Assembly: GCA_900128585.1 (NCBI GenBank)
Contig: LT642648.1
Span: 1 to 12,505, forward strand
Reading direction: 5' to 3'
From: Stramenopiles sp. TOSAG23-3
Taxonomy: Eukaryota > Sar
Length of the DNA stretch: 12,505 nt
Part shown: piece by piece, positions 1 to 7,580 of the stretch
Layout of the letters: each line of letters opens with the position of its first letter
Numbering within the stretch: position 1 is the stretch's first letter
Translations under genes and position numbers: made by a program
Notes under the pieces: model-generated
What the model was told of the DNA's origin: nothing
The model's database searches: none
What the model saw: the letters and a program-made list of their open reading frames with translations, nothing else

Positions 1-30
1 CCCCCCCCCCCCCCCCCAACCCCCCACTTC
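1..30. repeat. C-rich homopolymer tract at window edge
   Basis: Seventeen consecutive C are followed by AA, six C and AC. The tract lies just past the stop codon of the Myb gene, which reads leftward, so in that gene's sense it is a G-run in the 3' flank. It is not a telomeric CCCTAA-type repeat. It could be a real simple repeat or a sequence-quality artefact; the sequence alone cannot tell. Confidence 0.9.
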
Positions 31-50
31 TTTTTCCCGCTCTTAACTCT

Positions 51-977
51 TTACATTTCTATCGGCAGTGGCAGAGAGGCGTCCATGTTCCCCGTTTCCG
101 CCATGGCTAGCAGCTGTTTCAAATTGCTCCGTTGTGACATTCTGCTCATGTTGCTCATCCGGCTTGCGTTCGAACGCGCAGAGTTCATTTGAGGTGCCAT
201 GTACGATTGTGAGGTGACGGGTCGTGATCGTGCACTATCTATTGCTGCTACATTGCTCCCAGACTTCATCAATGTATTCAGCACCCGCTGGTACTTTCGC
301 AGGGCCTGCTCCGCTTGAACCCTGGCATTGCGCTCCCGCTGCAAATCCCTCATCGTTTCATCTCTAGACCTTTGCGCAATGTGCAACCCCCGCTTTAAAC
401 GATCTCGGCTCATCTTTTCCTTATCCAACGTCTTTTTCAGCGTGTTTACAATACCAAGGCCAGGAAGATCCTCGGCCCCCAAAACGCCGGAGCCGCCATG
501 GTGACGCGGGGGTCTGTTTAAGGCTGGAGAGGACATGGAGTTTCTCATGGCGTTCCTGCCAAACTTGCTCATCGGGCTGACGCGCGGGTTGATTTTCTTC
601 ATCCTGCGAAACTCGGCCCTTGTGTTAGCGACCCCTTGAAGGCGCCGCCGCTCCAAGTTCCGCCATTTTTCTCTTAGGGCGGTCTCCGAATGGGTTCGCA
701 AGGCCTCAAACTTGGGGTTGTTAAGGATGGTATCGAAGTTCCCTGCTCCATGAAGCCGGACCCCCTCTTTGAGCATTTGCAATTCTGGCCGACTCCACTT
801 GCGATCGGCCACCCCTGTGGTGTAGTCTGGAATCATTTGCACGGGCGCATCGTCCTGTAGTTCGTTGACTTCTTTCTCCACCCTTACTTTCCATAGCAGG
901 TCATGGTTCCACGCCGAATCAGCAGATGAGCCTTTGTAAAATTTTCCGCCAGCCCCTGGAGCCCCCCAATACGTCAT
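51..977 (-). CDS. Myb/SANT telobox-like DNA-binding protein with coiled coil
   Basis: Intronless 308-residue protein with an ATG start (977) and TAA stop (51). Residues about 60-110 form one Myb/SANT repeat: W61, then L69/GV73/HG at 75-76, a GNFDTIL turn at 79-85, and a third helix TALREKWRNLERR at 99-111. That helix resembles the telobox (L-K-D-K-W-R) of TRF-type telomere-binding Myb domains, so sequence-specific DNA binding in the nucleus is the likely role; telomere binding is inference. A basic linker (115-145) precedes a charged, heptad-like helix at about 178-237, probably a dimerising coiled coil. The C-terminus (245-285) is Ser/Arg/Met-rich low complexity. TRF proteins usually carry the Myb domain at the C-terminus, whereas here it is near the N-terminus, as in plant SMH/TRB proteins, but no H1-like domain is evident. 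It is divergent from the EGF gene across a 1.6-kb spacer. Confidence 0.85.
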   Translation of the reverse strand: MTYWGAPGAGGKFYKGSSADSAWNHDLLWKVRVEKEVNELQDDAPVQMIPDYTTGVADRKWSRPELQMLKEGVRLHGAGNFDTILNNPKFEALRTHSETALREKWRNLERRRLQGVANTRAEFRRMKKINPRVSPMSKFGRNAMRNSMSSPALNRPPRHHGGSGVLGAEDLPGLGIVNTLKKTLDKEKMSRDRLKRGLHIAQRSRDETMRDLQRERNARVQAEQALRKYQRVLNTLMKSGSNVAAIDSARSRPVTSQSYMAPQMNSARSNASRMSNMSRMSQRSNLKQLLAMAETGNMDASLPLPIEM

Positions 978-2587
978 GGACTTCGATGTGAATGTACGGT
1001 GGTGTACTTTTTAATTACATACAGAAAATCGTGTTGACTTGTTTGTGCATAAAGATTAAATTGAATCGAATCAACTTTCCCTTCCCACGTTGATTTCTAA
1101 ACATTCTTGGTTTTCATTCATTTATCAATCGGTCCGATGGGTGGAACAATAGTTCTATAATATATAATGGAGCAAGAAAAAGTGCGCGAATGTATATATA
1201 ATTGGGGTGAGTAATGATGATGATGTACAAAAAAAAAAAATGTGATGAAGTAGTACCAAGGTATGAATCGGAGAAAGGACAGGGGGATAGTGTGCGAATC
1301 CATCTACAAATATTATTATTGTTTAATAGGTTTTTAGCAGGTGTTTAATAAGGAAATAACAAAATGATGATGAAGGAGTTGAGATAATTTAAAAAATAAG
1401 GTTTGAGTGTATCAAATAGATATTCAAAGTATTCATTAGATCTAATTTCATTATTAAATAAAACAATAATAAACAATAATTGCGTTTTTATTCCTCCCTT
1501 AATTAATGTGTTTCGCAATCGAAATGATTTTTAAAGCAATATTCGATTATTTATATAATGGTGTGTTTATATAAAATCCTTTATTTCATTTTATTCCCTT
1601 TATTTAACTAATAACGAATAAATTCATGAAATATTTGTTTAAATTAACTTTTAAAATAATATATAGAATTCTATCTTAATTATCATTAAATATCGGAATT
1701 GGTTGTGATTTATTCATGAACCAAAATTCGTCCCTCTTTATTGCCTTCACAATACAAGCAAATACAATTGCACTGATAATAAAATTTACAACATTACAGA
1801 TAAACTTCAAAACTATCCTTTAAATTTAACTTTATTACATAGTTCCAACAATGAATTTTGGAAGAAATTGGTAACGAACAAATCACAAAAATATAGGATA
1901 CATTGTCGTATTCTAACAGTATATAAAAAATACAAATTTAAATTATTTACCGTTGACCAATCACAACCTTCCATTGACTTGGATCATTCATACTTTATGA
2001 GGTATTCCTTATGCTATATACGTATACAGCATATCATACTAGATGATTTTTTATGCTCTCCCCAAATTGCATAGTAAATTAAGGATACAATATTATAAGG
2101 TTTGTACAATGTCAATTGTAGAAGTCATGTTAATACGGAATGTCTGCAGACGTATATAATCCTTTTCCCCTTAATGTGTCGATTCTTTTGCTTTTGTTAT
2201 CGTTTTTTTTAATTTAATTTTTTTCTTTTTTTCTACTCCCTGTTCTATTGTATTTGCCTTTTATTCCTACAGCATAGATGGTTTGACCGTTCAGTTTATA
2301 ATTATGATGTTGAGATTTGTGAATTATACATTACTATAGCATAGCATAGGGTGCAGTTAATAAACGAAGAGCTCCTTCTTCTTCTTCTGTTTGTAGACGG
2401 ATTTGATATATGTATACTGTAATGCAATTGCGGCTCCAATGAACTGTGCGGAGGGGGAAATGAAGATTACTGAACGCACATGGACAGAAATTGATCGAAG
2501 GAAGGAATTCACAACGATAGTTTGTTAGAACACATCGATCAACGTAAGATTCGAAACAGAAACGACAATCACAGGATTAACTCAACA
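978..2587. other. AT-rich spacer between divergent genes
   Basis: This stretch must hold the promoters and 5' leaders of the Myb gene (leftward) and the EGF gene (rightward). It is strongly AT-rich, with A/T runs and short repeats of the TAATAAACAATAAT type. Two short open frames (about 1118-1303 minus, 1868-2074 plus) have low-complexity AT-driven composition and are not believed. A pyrimidine-rich tract at about 2185-2270 ends in a CCTACAG that resembles a 3' splice site and could mark a 5'-leader intron of the EGF gene, but I found no matching donor. (CTT)n occurs near 2372-2389. GC rises from about 2430, consistent with a transcribed leader. A 29-codon upstream ORF (2439-2528) ends 59 bases before the EGF start. 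Confidence 0.7.
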
Positions 2588-3280
2588 ATGAAATTGTTCA
2601 CCGTCGCAGTTATTGCCACTACACTTTCTCTTGTCAGTGCTAGTTGCCCAAATCAATGCAGTGGGCACGGGAGCTGCGTAGCAGACCCAAAGGACTCGTG
2701 CGTTTGCTACACTCGTCTTGAAACGAACCACGAATACGCAACTGCCACCACCGTTGCCGCATGGACTGGTGCCGATTGCTCCTTGCGCACTTGCGCATCC
2801 GGGTACGCATGGGCCGCTGCGCCGCAAGATGATAACGACCACAAGCAAAAGTTGGAATGCTCCGGTAAAGGTAAATGCGACCGCAAGTCCGGCGAGTGCG
2901 AGTGCTTCCCAGGGTTCAACGGTGAAGGTTGCCGCCGCACCGCATGCCCAGGCGACTGCAACGGCCATGGTGTTTGCCAAAGTCTTGAGAAGTTCGCAAA
3001 AGACTACGTTCCATTTGACATATATGAGGATATTACTGCAGAATACGACAGTGCCTGGGATGCTAAGTACAGTTATGGTTGCAAGTGCGACGATGGCTTC
3101 CGTGGCCCAGACTGCAGCTTGATTGAATGCCCATCCACGTCTGACCCTCTTGAAGGTCACGGTAACACCATGGGGCGTGACTGCTCCGGACGTGGGAAGT
3201 GCGATTACAGTACTGGACTTTGCGAATGCTTCTCTGGATACTTTGGCGACCGTTGCCAAACGCAAACCACCCTTAACTAA
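2588..3280 (+). CDS. Secreted protein with four EGF-like modules
   Basis: 230 residues from the ATG at 2588 (AACAATGAA context) to TAA. The frame stays open upstream to 2522, but without an ATG, and starting at 2588 places a hydrophobic signal peptide at residues 1-18 with probable cleavage after VSAS. The mature part has exactly 24 cysteines falling into four groups of six: C20-C64, C69-C115, C120-C176 and C181-C223. Each contains a C-x5-C step typified by SGHGS or SGKGK, then C-x-C, and all but the first end with a CDDGFRGPDC-like EGF hairpin with eight residues before the last cysteine. No transmembrane segment or GPI-type tail follows, so the product should be extracellular. Function is unknown; such domains commonly mediate adhesion or matrix contacts. 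Related short EGF proteins are, to my knowledge, common in stramenopile algae. No intron is needed. GC is far above that of the flanks. Confidence 0.9.
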   Translation: MKLFTVAVIATTLSLVSASCPNQCSGHGSCVADPKDSCVCYTRLETNHEYATATTVAAWTGADCSLRTCASGYAWAAAPQDDNDHKQKLECSGKGKCDRKSGECECFPGFNGEGCRRTACPGDCNGHGVCQSLEKFAKDYVPFDIYEDITAEYDSAWDAKYSYGCKCDDGFRGPDCSLIECPSTSDPLEGHGNTMGRDCSGRGKCDYSTGLCECFSGYFGDRCQTQTTLN

Positions 3281-3945
3281 TTTTGATGATGGTGACTTTG
3301 AAGTTTACAGCGCAGTAATGTTAAGTTTGCTTCTTGTGCAAAAGGGGTCCGTGTAGCAGCAGTGGACGGAAAGATTCAAACACAGCGGAAGCGACCCGGT
3401 TTCGTGAGGGACTGATGGGAAAAGCCGGAATGAGCGCGCAGGTCTTTAAAAGTGAACTCTGAACGAGCGAAGTTTAAAAGATTTATAAGAGCAGAGAGTA
3501 AAGATTAATGTAGACGCTTTTTACACTACCCCTTTTTCAACACACACCTGTTTCAATTATTTACGAAGTGTTTTATTTGAAAAATTATATTATATATACC
3601 GAGATATGAGAGTAAATCGATCAAGAAAAAAGGAGCACAGGAAACAAATCGCAGTACAAGGAAAGGATGAACTGGAAATTTCAGCGCAGTAAGATAATGC
3701 ATTAATGGTATGATAGTATATCATTATTGATAGTTTTGTTAACTTATATATCTCATACATTTTTTTTGTATGGTGATATAAAACATCAAAAATAAAAGTT
3801 AAAATGATAACAGCGTATATTTTGGTTTTGATTAAACATTAAAATGAAGTTCCACTAATTACTGATTTACCCCACGAACCGTCACACCGAAGGCAAGCAG
3901 GCATTAGTTTTTGCAAAAGATAATTAAACACCTTGCGCGAAAGCT
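3281..3945. other. Spacer between convergent genes
   Basis: This holds the 3' flanks of the EGF gene (from the left) and of the IFI6-like gene (from the right). The first 250 bases are of mixed composition, probably 3' UTR of the EGF gene; the rest is AT-rich, with TATATA stretches near 3587-3598 and 3744-3752. An AATAAA on the plus strand near 3791 is a possible polyadenylation signal, but it lies about 500 bases past the stop. No convincing ORF or RNA gene is seen. Confidence 0.6.
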
Positions 3946-4251
3946 TCAAAGTTTTGAGCGCAACATTACCCCGCAAGCTGCGCCTACTGTTACGATGGCA
4001 GCGGCGGGCAAAGCCGACGCTGAGCATACAGCTGAAAGCGCTTGTAATGTTGCTGCGCCCCCCCCACTTGCAAGCGAAACATGGTAGGTGCCAACTCCGT
4101 TAACAACCAGCCCATACTTCCCCATGGCAAAGGGTACGAAACAATTGAAACCGTAACTTGCCAGCAGACTTGTTCCATATGCCGCCCCACCAGATACAAG
4201 CCCAGTTTTGCCTGCATCAATTATTTTTGATTTTTCAATGGTGGAAGCCAT
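3946..4251 (-). CDS. Small Gly/Ala-rich membrane protein, IFI6/IFI27-like
   Basis: 101 residues, ATG at 4251 in good context (ACAAATGGC), TGA at 3946, no intron needed. After a short polar N-terminus (MASTIEKSK) the protein is almost wholly small and hydrophobic, with candidate membrane stretches at about 17-50 and 58-96, ending in a basic RSKL. Residues 54-94 combine GTYHVSLASGGGAATLQALS with an Ala/Val/Gly-rich segment, resembling the G-x-A-x-GS-x-x-A-T-x-Q-S-x-G core of the interferon-induced 6-16 family (IFI6, IFI27/ISG12). Members occur outside animals, where the role is poorly known; animal members sit in mitochondrial or ER membranes. The assignment rests on pattern recognition only. 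The neighbouring upstream gene is on the same strand, about 300 bases away. Alternative: an unrelated small hydrophobic protein with biased composition. Confidence 0.6.
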   Translation of the reverse strand: MASTIEKSKIIDAGKTGLVSGGAAYGTSLLASYGFNCFVPFAMGKYGLVVNGVGTYHVSLASGGGAATLQALSAVCSASALPAAAIVTVGAACGVMLRSKL

Positions 4252-4554
4252 TTGTGTAGTTTGATATCAGCGTCGTTGTTTCGGATTTAAACTACTACAA
4301 GAGGGGGGGGTTCTTTATATTTATCTCAAAGAGCACTTTAATCTTGAATTAAAAACAAATGTTTTTACGTGTCTTGTTCTAAAAGATACAAAATTAAATT
4401 ATTTTAAATACTTTTTATACACGAAAACTATTAATTTTTATTTAAAGCTCCTTTTAAATAATTTACATTTTTGTACTCGTAATACCGTGCCCGTAGCAGT
4501 GAAAAGGGATTGAGTATAGCACCTCCTAATATTTATCGTGGTTTGCGCGCCCCG
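4252..4554. other. Short AT-rich spacer between same-strand genes
   Basis: About 300 bases upstream of the IFI6-like gene and downstream of the EF-hand gene, so it must contain the 3' end of one and the promoter of the other. It contains a run of eight G (near 4303-4310) and long A/T runs. No ORF is seen. Confidence 0.55.
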
Positions 4555-4769
4555 TTAAGCGTTGTTGTTGCTCTCGTCGCTGCTGTCCGACGCCGTTTCA
4601 GCGCCGCTCTCGGCATTGCTTTTCTCCTCCCCAGACTCCTCGTCGTCCGTCTCATTAACAATTCCAAATTTGTCCCCTTCTTGCTTTCGGACTCTCGCCT
4701 TATCTTCCTTGTCATTATCTTGCAAGTCCAACTCATCCGGCAGGTACATTAAATCCATGTAGTAAAACG
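4555..4769 (-). CDS. Probable acidic C-terminal tail of the EF-hand gene, in a shifted frame
   Basis: Immediately after a run of seven A (sense strand; T at 4770-4776) the best coding signal moves one base forward. In that frame the text continues as TFYYMDLMYLPDELDLQDND, then an acidic Asp/Glu/Ser-rich tail of about 50 residues ending in SNNNA and TAA at 4555. The composition, the avoidance of stops and the GC relative to the AT-rich flank all look coding. Reading on in the original frame instead gives only a dozen unremarkable residues and TGA at 4733. The simplest explanation is one extra A in the homopolymer (assembly error or allele). Programmed +1 frameshifting or a genuine truncation are alternatives. 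Confidence 0.55.
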
Positions 4770-6536
4770 TTTTTTTGTTTGAACCACCGCTTTCTTCTTC
4801 GCCAGTCCAACTCTTCCTCGCAAATCCACAACCTTTCGTGATGCTGGAGCTGCCCAAAATGAACTGTGGGGTCGCACTCTCTGCAGTATTCTTTGTTCCC
4901 GCAGGCGGGGCATCGCATGATGGTAGTCAGCTTTCGCCCGCAGCAGTGGCACTGGTCCATTACGTTGTTGATCGGTGGGTCCCAAAGAGATGTCCCAGTC
5001 GACTGGCAAAAGTAATAGTTTGCCCCAGACGCCGAATCGGTGAGCTCCATCCACCCCCACTGGGCGTGGGCCGCCTTGAGCAACCCTATCAAGTCTACAG
5101 CATCCTTCTTCAGTTTGTAATTCATCAGGATCATATCGTCATTGAACCGGTCGTATTTAAGCCGCGTGGCCTTAACGATCTCGTCATACTTCTTCTGAAA
5201 GTACTTCTGGTACGCCACATCCTTAAGCCTTGCTTTCTCCTTTTTATTTACATACCCCCCTTGTCGCTGAAAGAGAATGATCTCGTTGTCAAGTAGGTCT
5301 ACGGCATACTTTTTTCCCACAGGTGTCTCAAAATATGCGTCCACAAATTCTTTTGTTGAGACTTTGACTTCTGCTTCAGCAATTTTTAAAGAATTTTCCT
5401 GGTTCATTACGTTTGCTGCCAAGGCCCTGGACAGTGCGGACACCAGCATTGTCTTCAGGTGTTTCTCAATTTCTTCCTCATCCTCGTTCTCTTCTTCGCC
5501 CTCTTTTTCATCCTTTTTGAGCGTGCCCGCGCTCGCCTGATCCTTGAAGTTTTTCAGCGCGCCCATGGCACGCTCCAGATCGACCAGCGCTTCCCGAAGC
5601 TCCGTCTCCGTCTCTGTCTCTTCGGCTTGCATGCGAACCATTTCATCGTGTTCTCTGGCTTTCCGCGCCCGCTCTTCCGCCGCCTTTTGTTCCGCAACTT
5701 CAGCATCCAGCTTGGCTTGCTCCTCTGCCGCTACTCTTTCCAGCTCGGCCTTTTCCGCACGTCTCTTCATGCGCTCGGAGAGCAAGATGGATTCGACAGT
5801 GACGCACGATCCGTAATGCTTTAGCCTGACTGCCCTCAATTCCTTCCAAAACGACGTCCCGTAGATGCCCTTTTGGAGCTTGTTTCGCAAGTCAAAGGCT
5901 GGCTGGAGAAGTTCAGGGTACGCTACGTTGTACGACACCATTTCGTCCAAAGAGACCTCTCCGTCACCGTCCGCATCTATGTTGTCTAGCGTCTTCTTTA
6001 GATCTCCTGTAATTTCGTCCAAACCCGTCAACATGCGGCACAGCGCGTCCAGCTCTGCCATGTCCAGCGTCCCCCCCTTGTCTACGTCAAAAATGTCAAA
6101 GCAGAACTTTATGAGGCTTTTGTCGTCAAAAGTGCAAAGGTTCCAAATCCCCAATAAAAATTCTTGAAAGTCCAGCTCTCCACTGCCGTCCAGATCAACA
6201 GCCATGAACACACGGTTGGAGAAGGGCGTCTCTGTTAGCTTGAAGAATTTATGAAATTCCTCAACCGTGACTTCCCCATCCCCTTTCTGGTCCAACGACA
6301 CAAAGTACTTGTAAATCTGGTAACCTTGCTTAGGTAGTAGGTGAAGCACTTGGTAGGTTTCCGCGAGGGAATCTCTCCACTCATCTATTTTTGGCAGCCA
6401 ATTAAAACGGTATGTTGTTGTGTTAGTATGTATGCAATCTGCCTAGAATGTTAATGTTACCCGACTTACCTTGGTAGTACTCGTACGGCGTCAAGCCGTC
6501 GATGTACACTTGTGCACTGGAGGCGCAAAGCCCCAT
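4733..6536 (-). CDS. EF-hand, coiled-coil, WW and zinc-cluster protein (one intron)
   Basis: Conservative model: exon 1 6536-6470, intron 6469-6385, exon 2 6384-4733, giving 572 residues. Four canonical EF-hand loops start at about residues 54 (DQKGDGEVTVEE), 86 (DLDGSGELDFQE), 122 (DVDKGGTLDMAE) and 159 (DADGDGEVSLDE), in calcineurin-B/NCS-like spacing. An Ala/Glu/Arg-rich coiled coil follows (about 228-300), then an acidic patch (about 313-330), a helical region, a WW domain (about 465-493: WMEL, NYYFC, SLWDPP) and a zinc-type cluster (about 501-538: CHCC, CPAC, CREC, then H and HH). Calcium-regulated scaffolding is a reasonable inference; the partner is unknown. This start gives MGLCAS, an N-myristoylation/palmitoylation-like motif, but coding signal in two other frames extends to 6690, so MGLCAS may not be the true N-terminus. 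The 3' end is also uncertain: a frame change at the A-run at 4770-4776 would extend the protein to 4555. Confidence 0.85.
6385..6469 (-). other. Spliceosomal intron (85 nt) in the EF-hand gene
   Basis: On the minus strand the sequence reads CCAAG/GTAAGTCGG at the donor, TACTAAC at 6428-6422 as branch site, and AAAAATAG/ATGAG at the acceptor, which is the first AG after the branch A (38 bases on). The intron is phase 1: the split codon G/AT gives Asp, joining ...PYEYYQ to DEWRDSL. Without splicing the frame from exon 1 meets a TAA inside the branch site. The donor and branch site match the strict yeast-type consensus. Confidence 0.9.
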
Positions 6537-6690
6537 ATGTTCAGGTGTTGTCCTAGAACAGTGTCCTGCCTCGCGTCGAACAGCTGGCTTTTCTTGTACA
6601 GAACGGGAAAGCCTCGAACGTGCACTCCAAACATTTTTTAAACAACTTGCGCCAACCAAGGGGAATCAACCACTTGAAACGCATACCCAT
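6537..6690 (-). CDS. Likely N-terminal coding extension of the EF-hand gene in other frames
   Basis: Upstream of the 6536 ATG the DNA keeps coding-like GC and third-position GC (about 60%) unlike the AT-rich spacer. One frame opens at ATG 6690 with MGMRFKWLIPLGWRKLFKKC and stays open to a TAG at 6553. A second, shifted by -1, opens at ATG 6634 (MFGVHVRGFP) and runs to a TGA at 6491, containing protein-like text such as DTVLGQHLNIWGFAPPVHK. The third frame is the one that continues into VYIDGLTPYEYYQ and the intron. The most natural protein would pass from first to second near 6604-6610 and from second to third near 6507-6511, each a -1 change. Missing bases in the assembly, programmed frameshifting, gene decay or plain upstream ORFs are all possible. 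Confidence 0.4.
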
Positions 6691-6805
6691 CGTCCGTCCG
6701 TCCACCCGTCGACAAGTTGCTTCTTCGTCGCCGTACTGCTAATAAATAATAAGGACTACTCTCTCTGTAAAAACTACTATTAATTATATTAATACTCTGG
6801 CCTCA

Positions 6806-6823
6806 CACCACCACCACCACCAC
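6806..6823. repeat. CAC trinucleotide microsatellite
   Basis: Six consecutive trinucleotide units (CAC/ACC register) inside the AT-rich spacer between divergent genes. No coding frame is associated. Confidence 0.85.
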
Positions 6824-7154
6824 TGCCTGTGTCGCTTCTCCAGCGTCTATGTTAGCAGTTAACCGATGAGAATCACCACCAATGCTATTTTCATATTAAA
6901 AAATCGATAATTCTATCATTCGCCAAGCAAGCAATCCGTCAAAAACGGAAAGAAGAAAGACAGAAGAAGCAAAACCCCATCCTTCCTATTTGAAATATAC
7001 ATTATCGTACTTATTAGTACAAATAGTATAGTAATATATATCATTGCCCCTCTTCATTTCTTCCCCGCACAACAAACTAATAACTTTTTTTAATAATTTA
7101 AGAACATTTTAGATCACAACAACATGTGACAGCAGGGCTCCATCAGACGATTAA

Positions 7155-7234
7155 TATTATTTTGATAAAATAATACCTAATTCCTTCCTTCCTTCCTTCC
7201 TCCTGTCGTCGTCGTCGTTCCAAGGTATTATTTT
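7155..7234. repeat. Nested inverted repeats flanking a TTCC/GTC microsatellite
   Basis: TATTATTTT (7155-7163) faces AAAATAATA (7167-7175) across a 3-base loop, a perfect 9-bp hairpin. The right arm, extended to AAAATAATACC (7167-7177), is also perfectly complementary to GGTATTATTTT at 7224-7234. The 46 bases between those arms are five TTCC units (7181-7200) and a GTC run (7205-7219). Two mutually exclusive hairpins can therefore form. It could be a small non-autonomous element remnant, a cruciform-prone site, or chance in AT-rich DNA. Confidence 0.7.
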
Positions 7235-7580
7235 GTTGTATTATAAATAAAACGACTAGAAGACTTCATTTTATTACTATTATAATTACCTGAGAGAGAT
7301 GACCACTTCTTCTATCTTAAATTAAAAAAAGTACTTGGAGGTACTACGGCCGGCGGTCCGGCGGTGTAGAGGTCTCGTGTCATCATCATGCGGAATTAAT
7401 TAATTCATTGATTGATTGGAAATGAAAAACGGTTCCATCCATTCTTGTGAAATTTAATTTTCACTTGTGCTCTTCCATTATTATACTGAAATACTATTAT
7501 TGCGTTGCTTTATTTTTCGAGAAGAAAAGGTTGTTAAGATTTTCGTGAACCAGCCAAGCACCTTGCAACCGACCAACAGC

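Larger units (their letters stand above)
6691..7580. other. Spacer between divergent EF-hand and RAB5IF-like genes
   Basis: About 890 AT-rich bases that should contain both promoters. It holds a CAC microsatellite (6806-6823), an inverted repeat around a TTCC/GTC microsatellite (7155-7234), and a small GC-rich island (about 7347-7366) with two copies of CCGGCGG-like sequence. No convincing gene is present. The frame into the RAB5IF-like gene stays open upstream to 7467 but has no ATG. Confidence 0.6.

Noticed and set aside
163-178. Palindrome GCGTTCGAACGC
   Set aside because: Lies inside the Myb gene coding sequence and is explained by ordinary codons; a single 12-bp palindrome is within chance.
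1118-1303. 61-codon minus-strand ORF in the AT-rich spacer
   Set aside because: Composition is driven by homopolymers (poly-Phe, poly-His, Tyr/Ile); no coding-like GC rise.
1868-2074. 68-codon plus-strand ORF in the AT-rich spacer
   Set aside because: Lys/Tyr/Ile-rich AT-driven text, non-ATG start, no domain.
2582-3265. 227-codon open frame antisense to the whole EGF gene
   Set aside because: It exists because the EGF codons rarely create stops in that antisense register. It lacks a signal, domain or sensible composition, whereas the plus-strand reading has 24 ordered cysteines.
4733-4857. Explaining the C-terminal frame change of the EF-hand gene by a short intron
   Set aside because: No GTAAGT-like donor or TACTAAC branch site is present there, in contrast to the proven intron; any GT-AG pair would be under 40 bases and would delete sensible residues.
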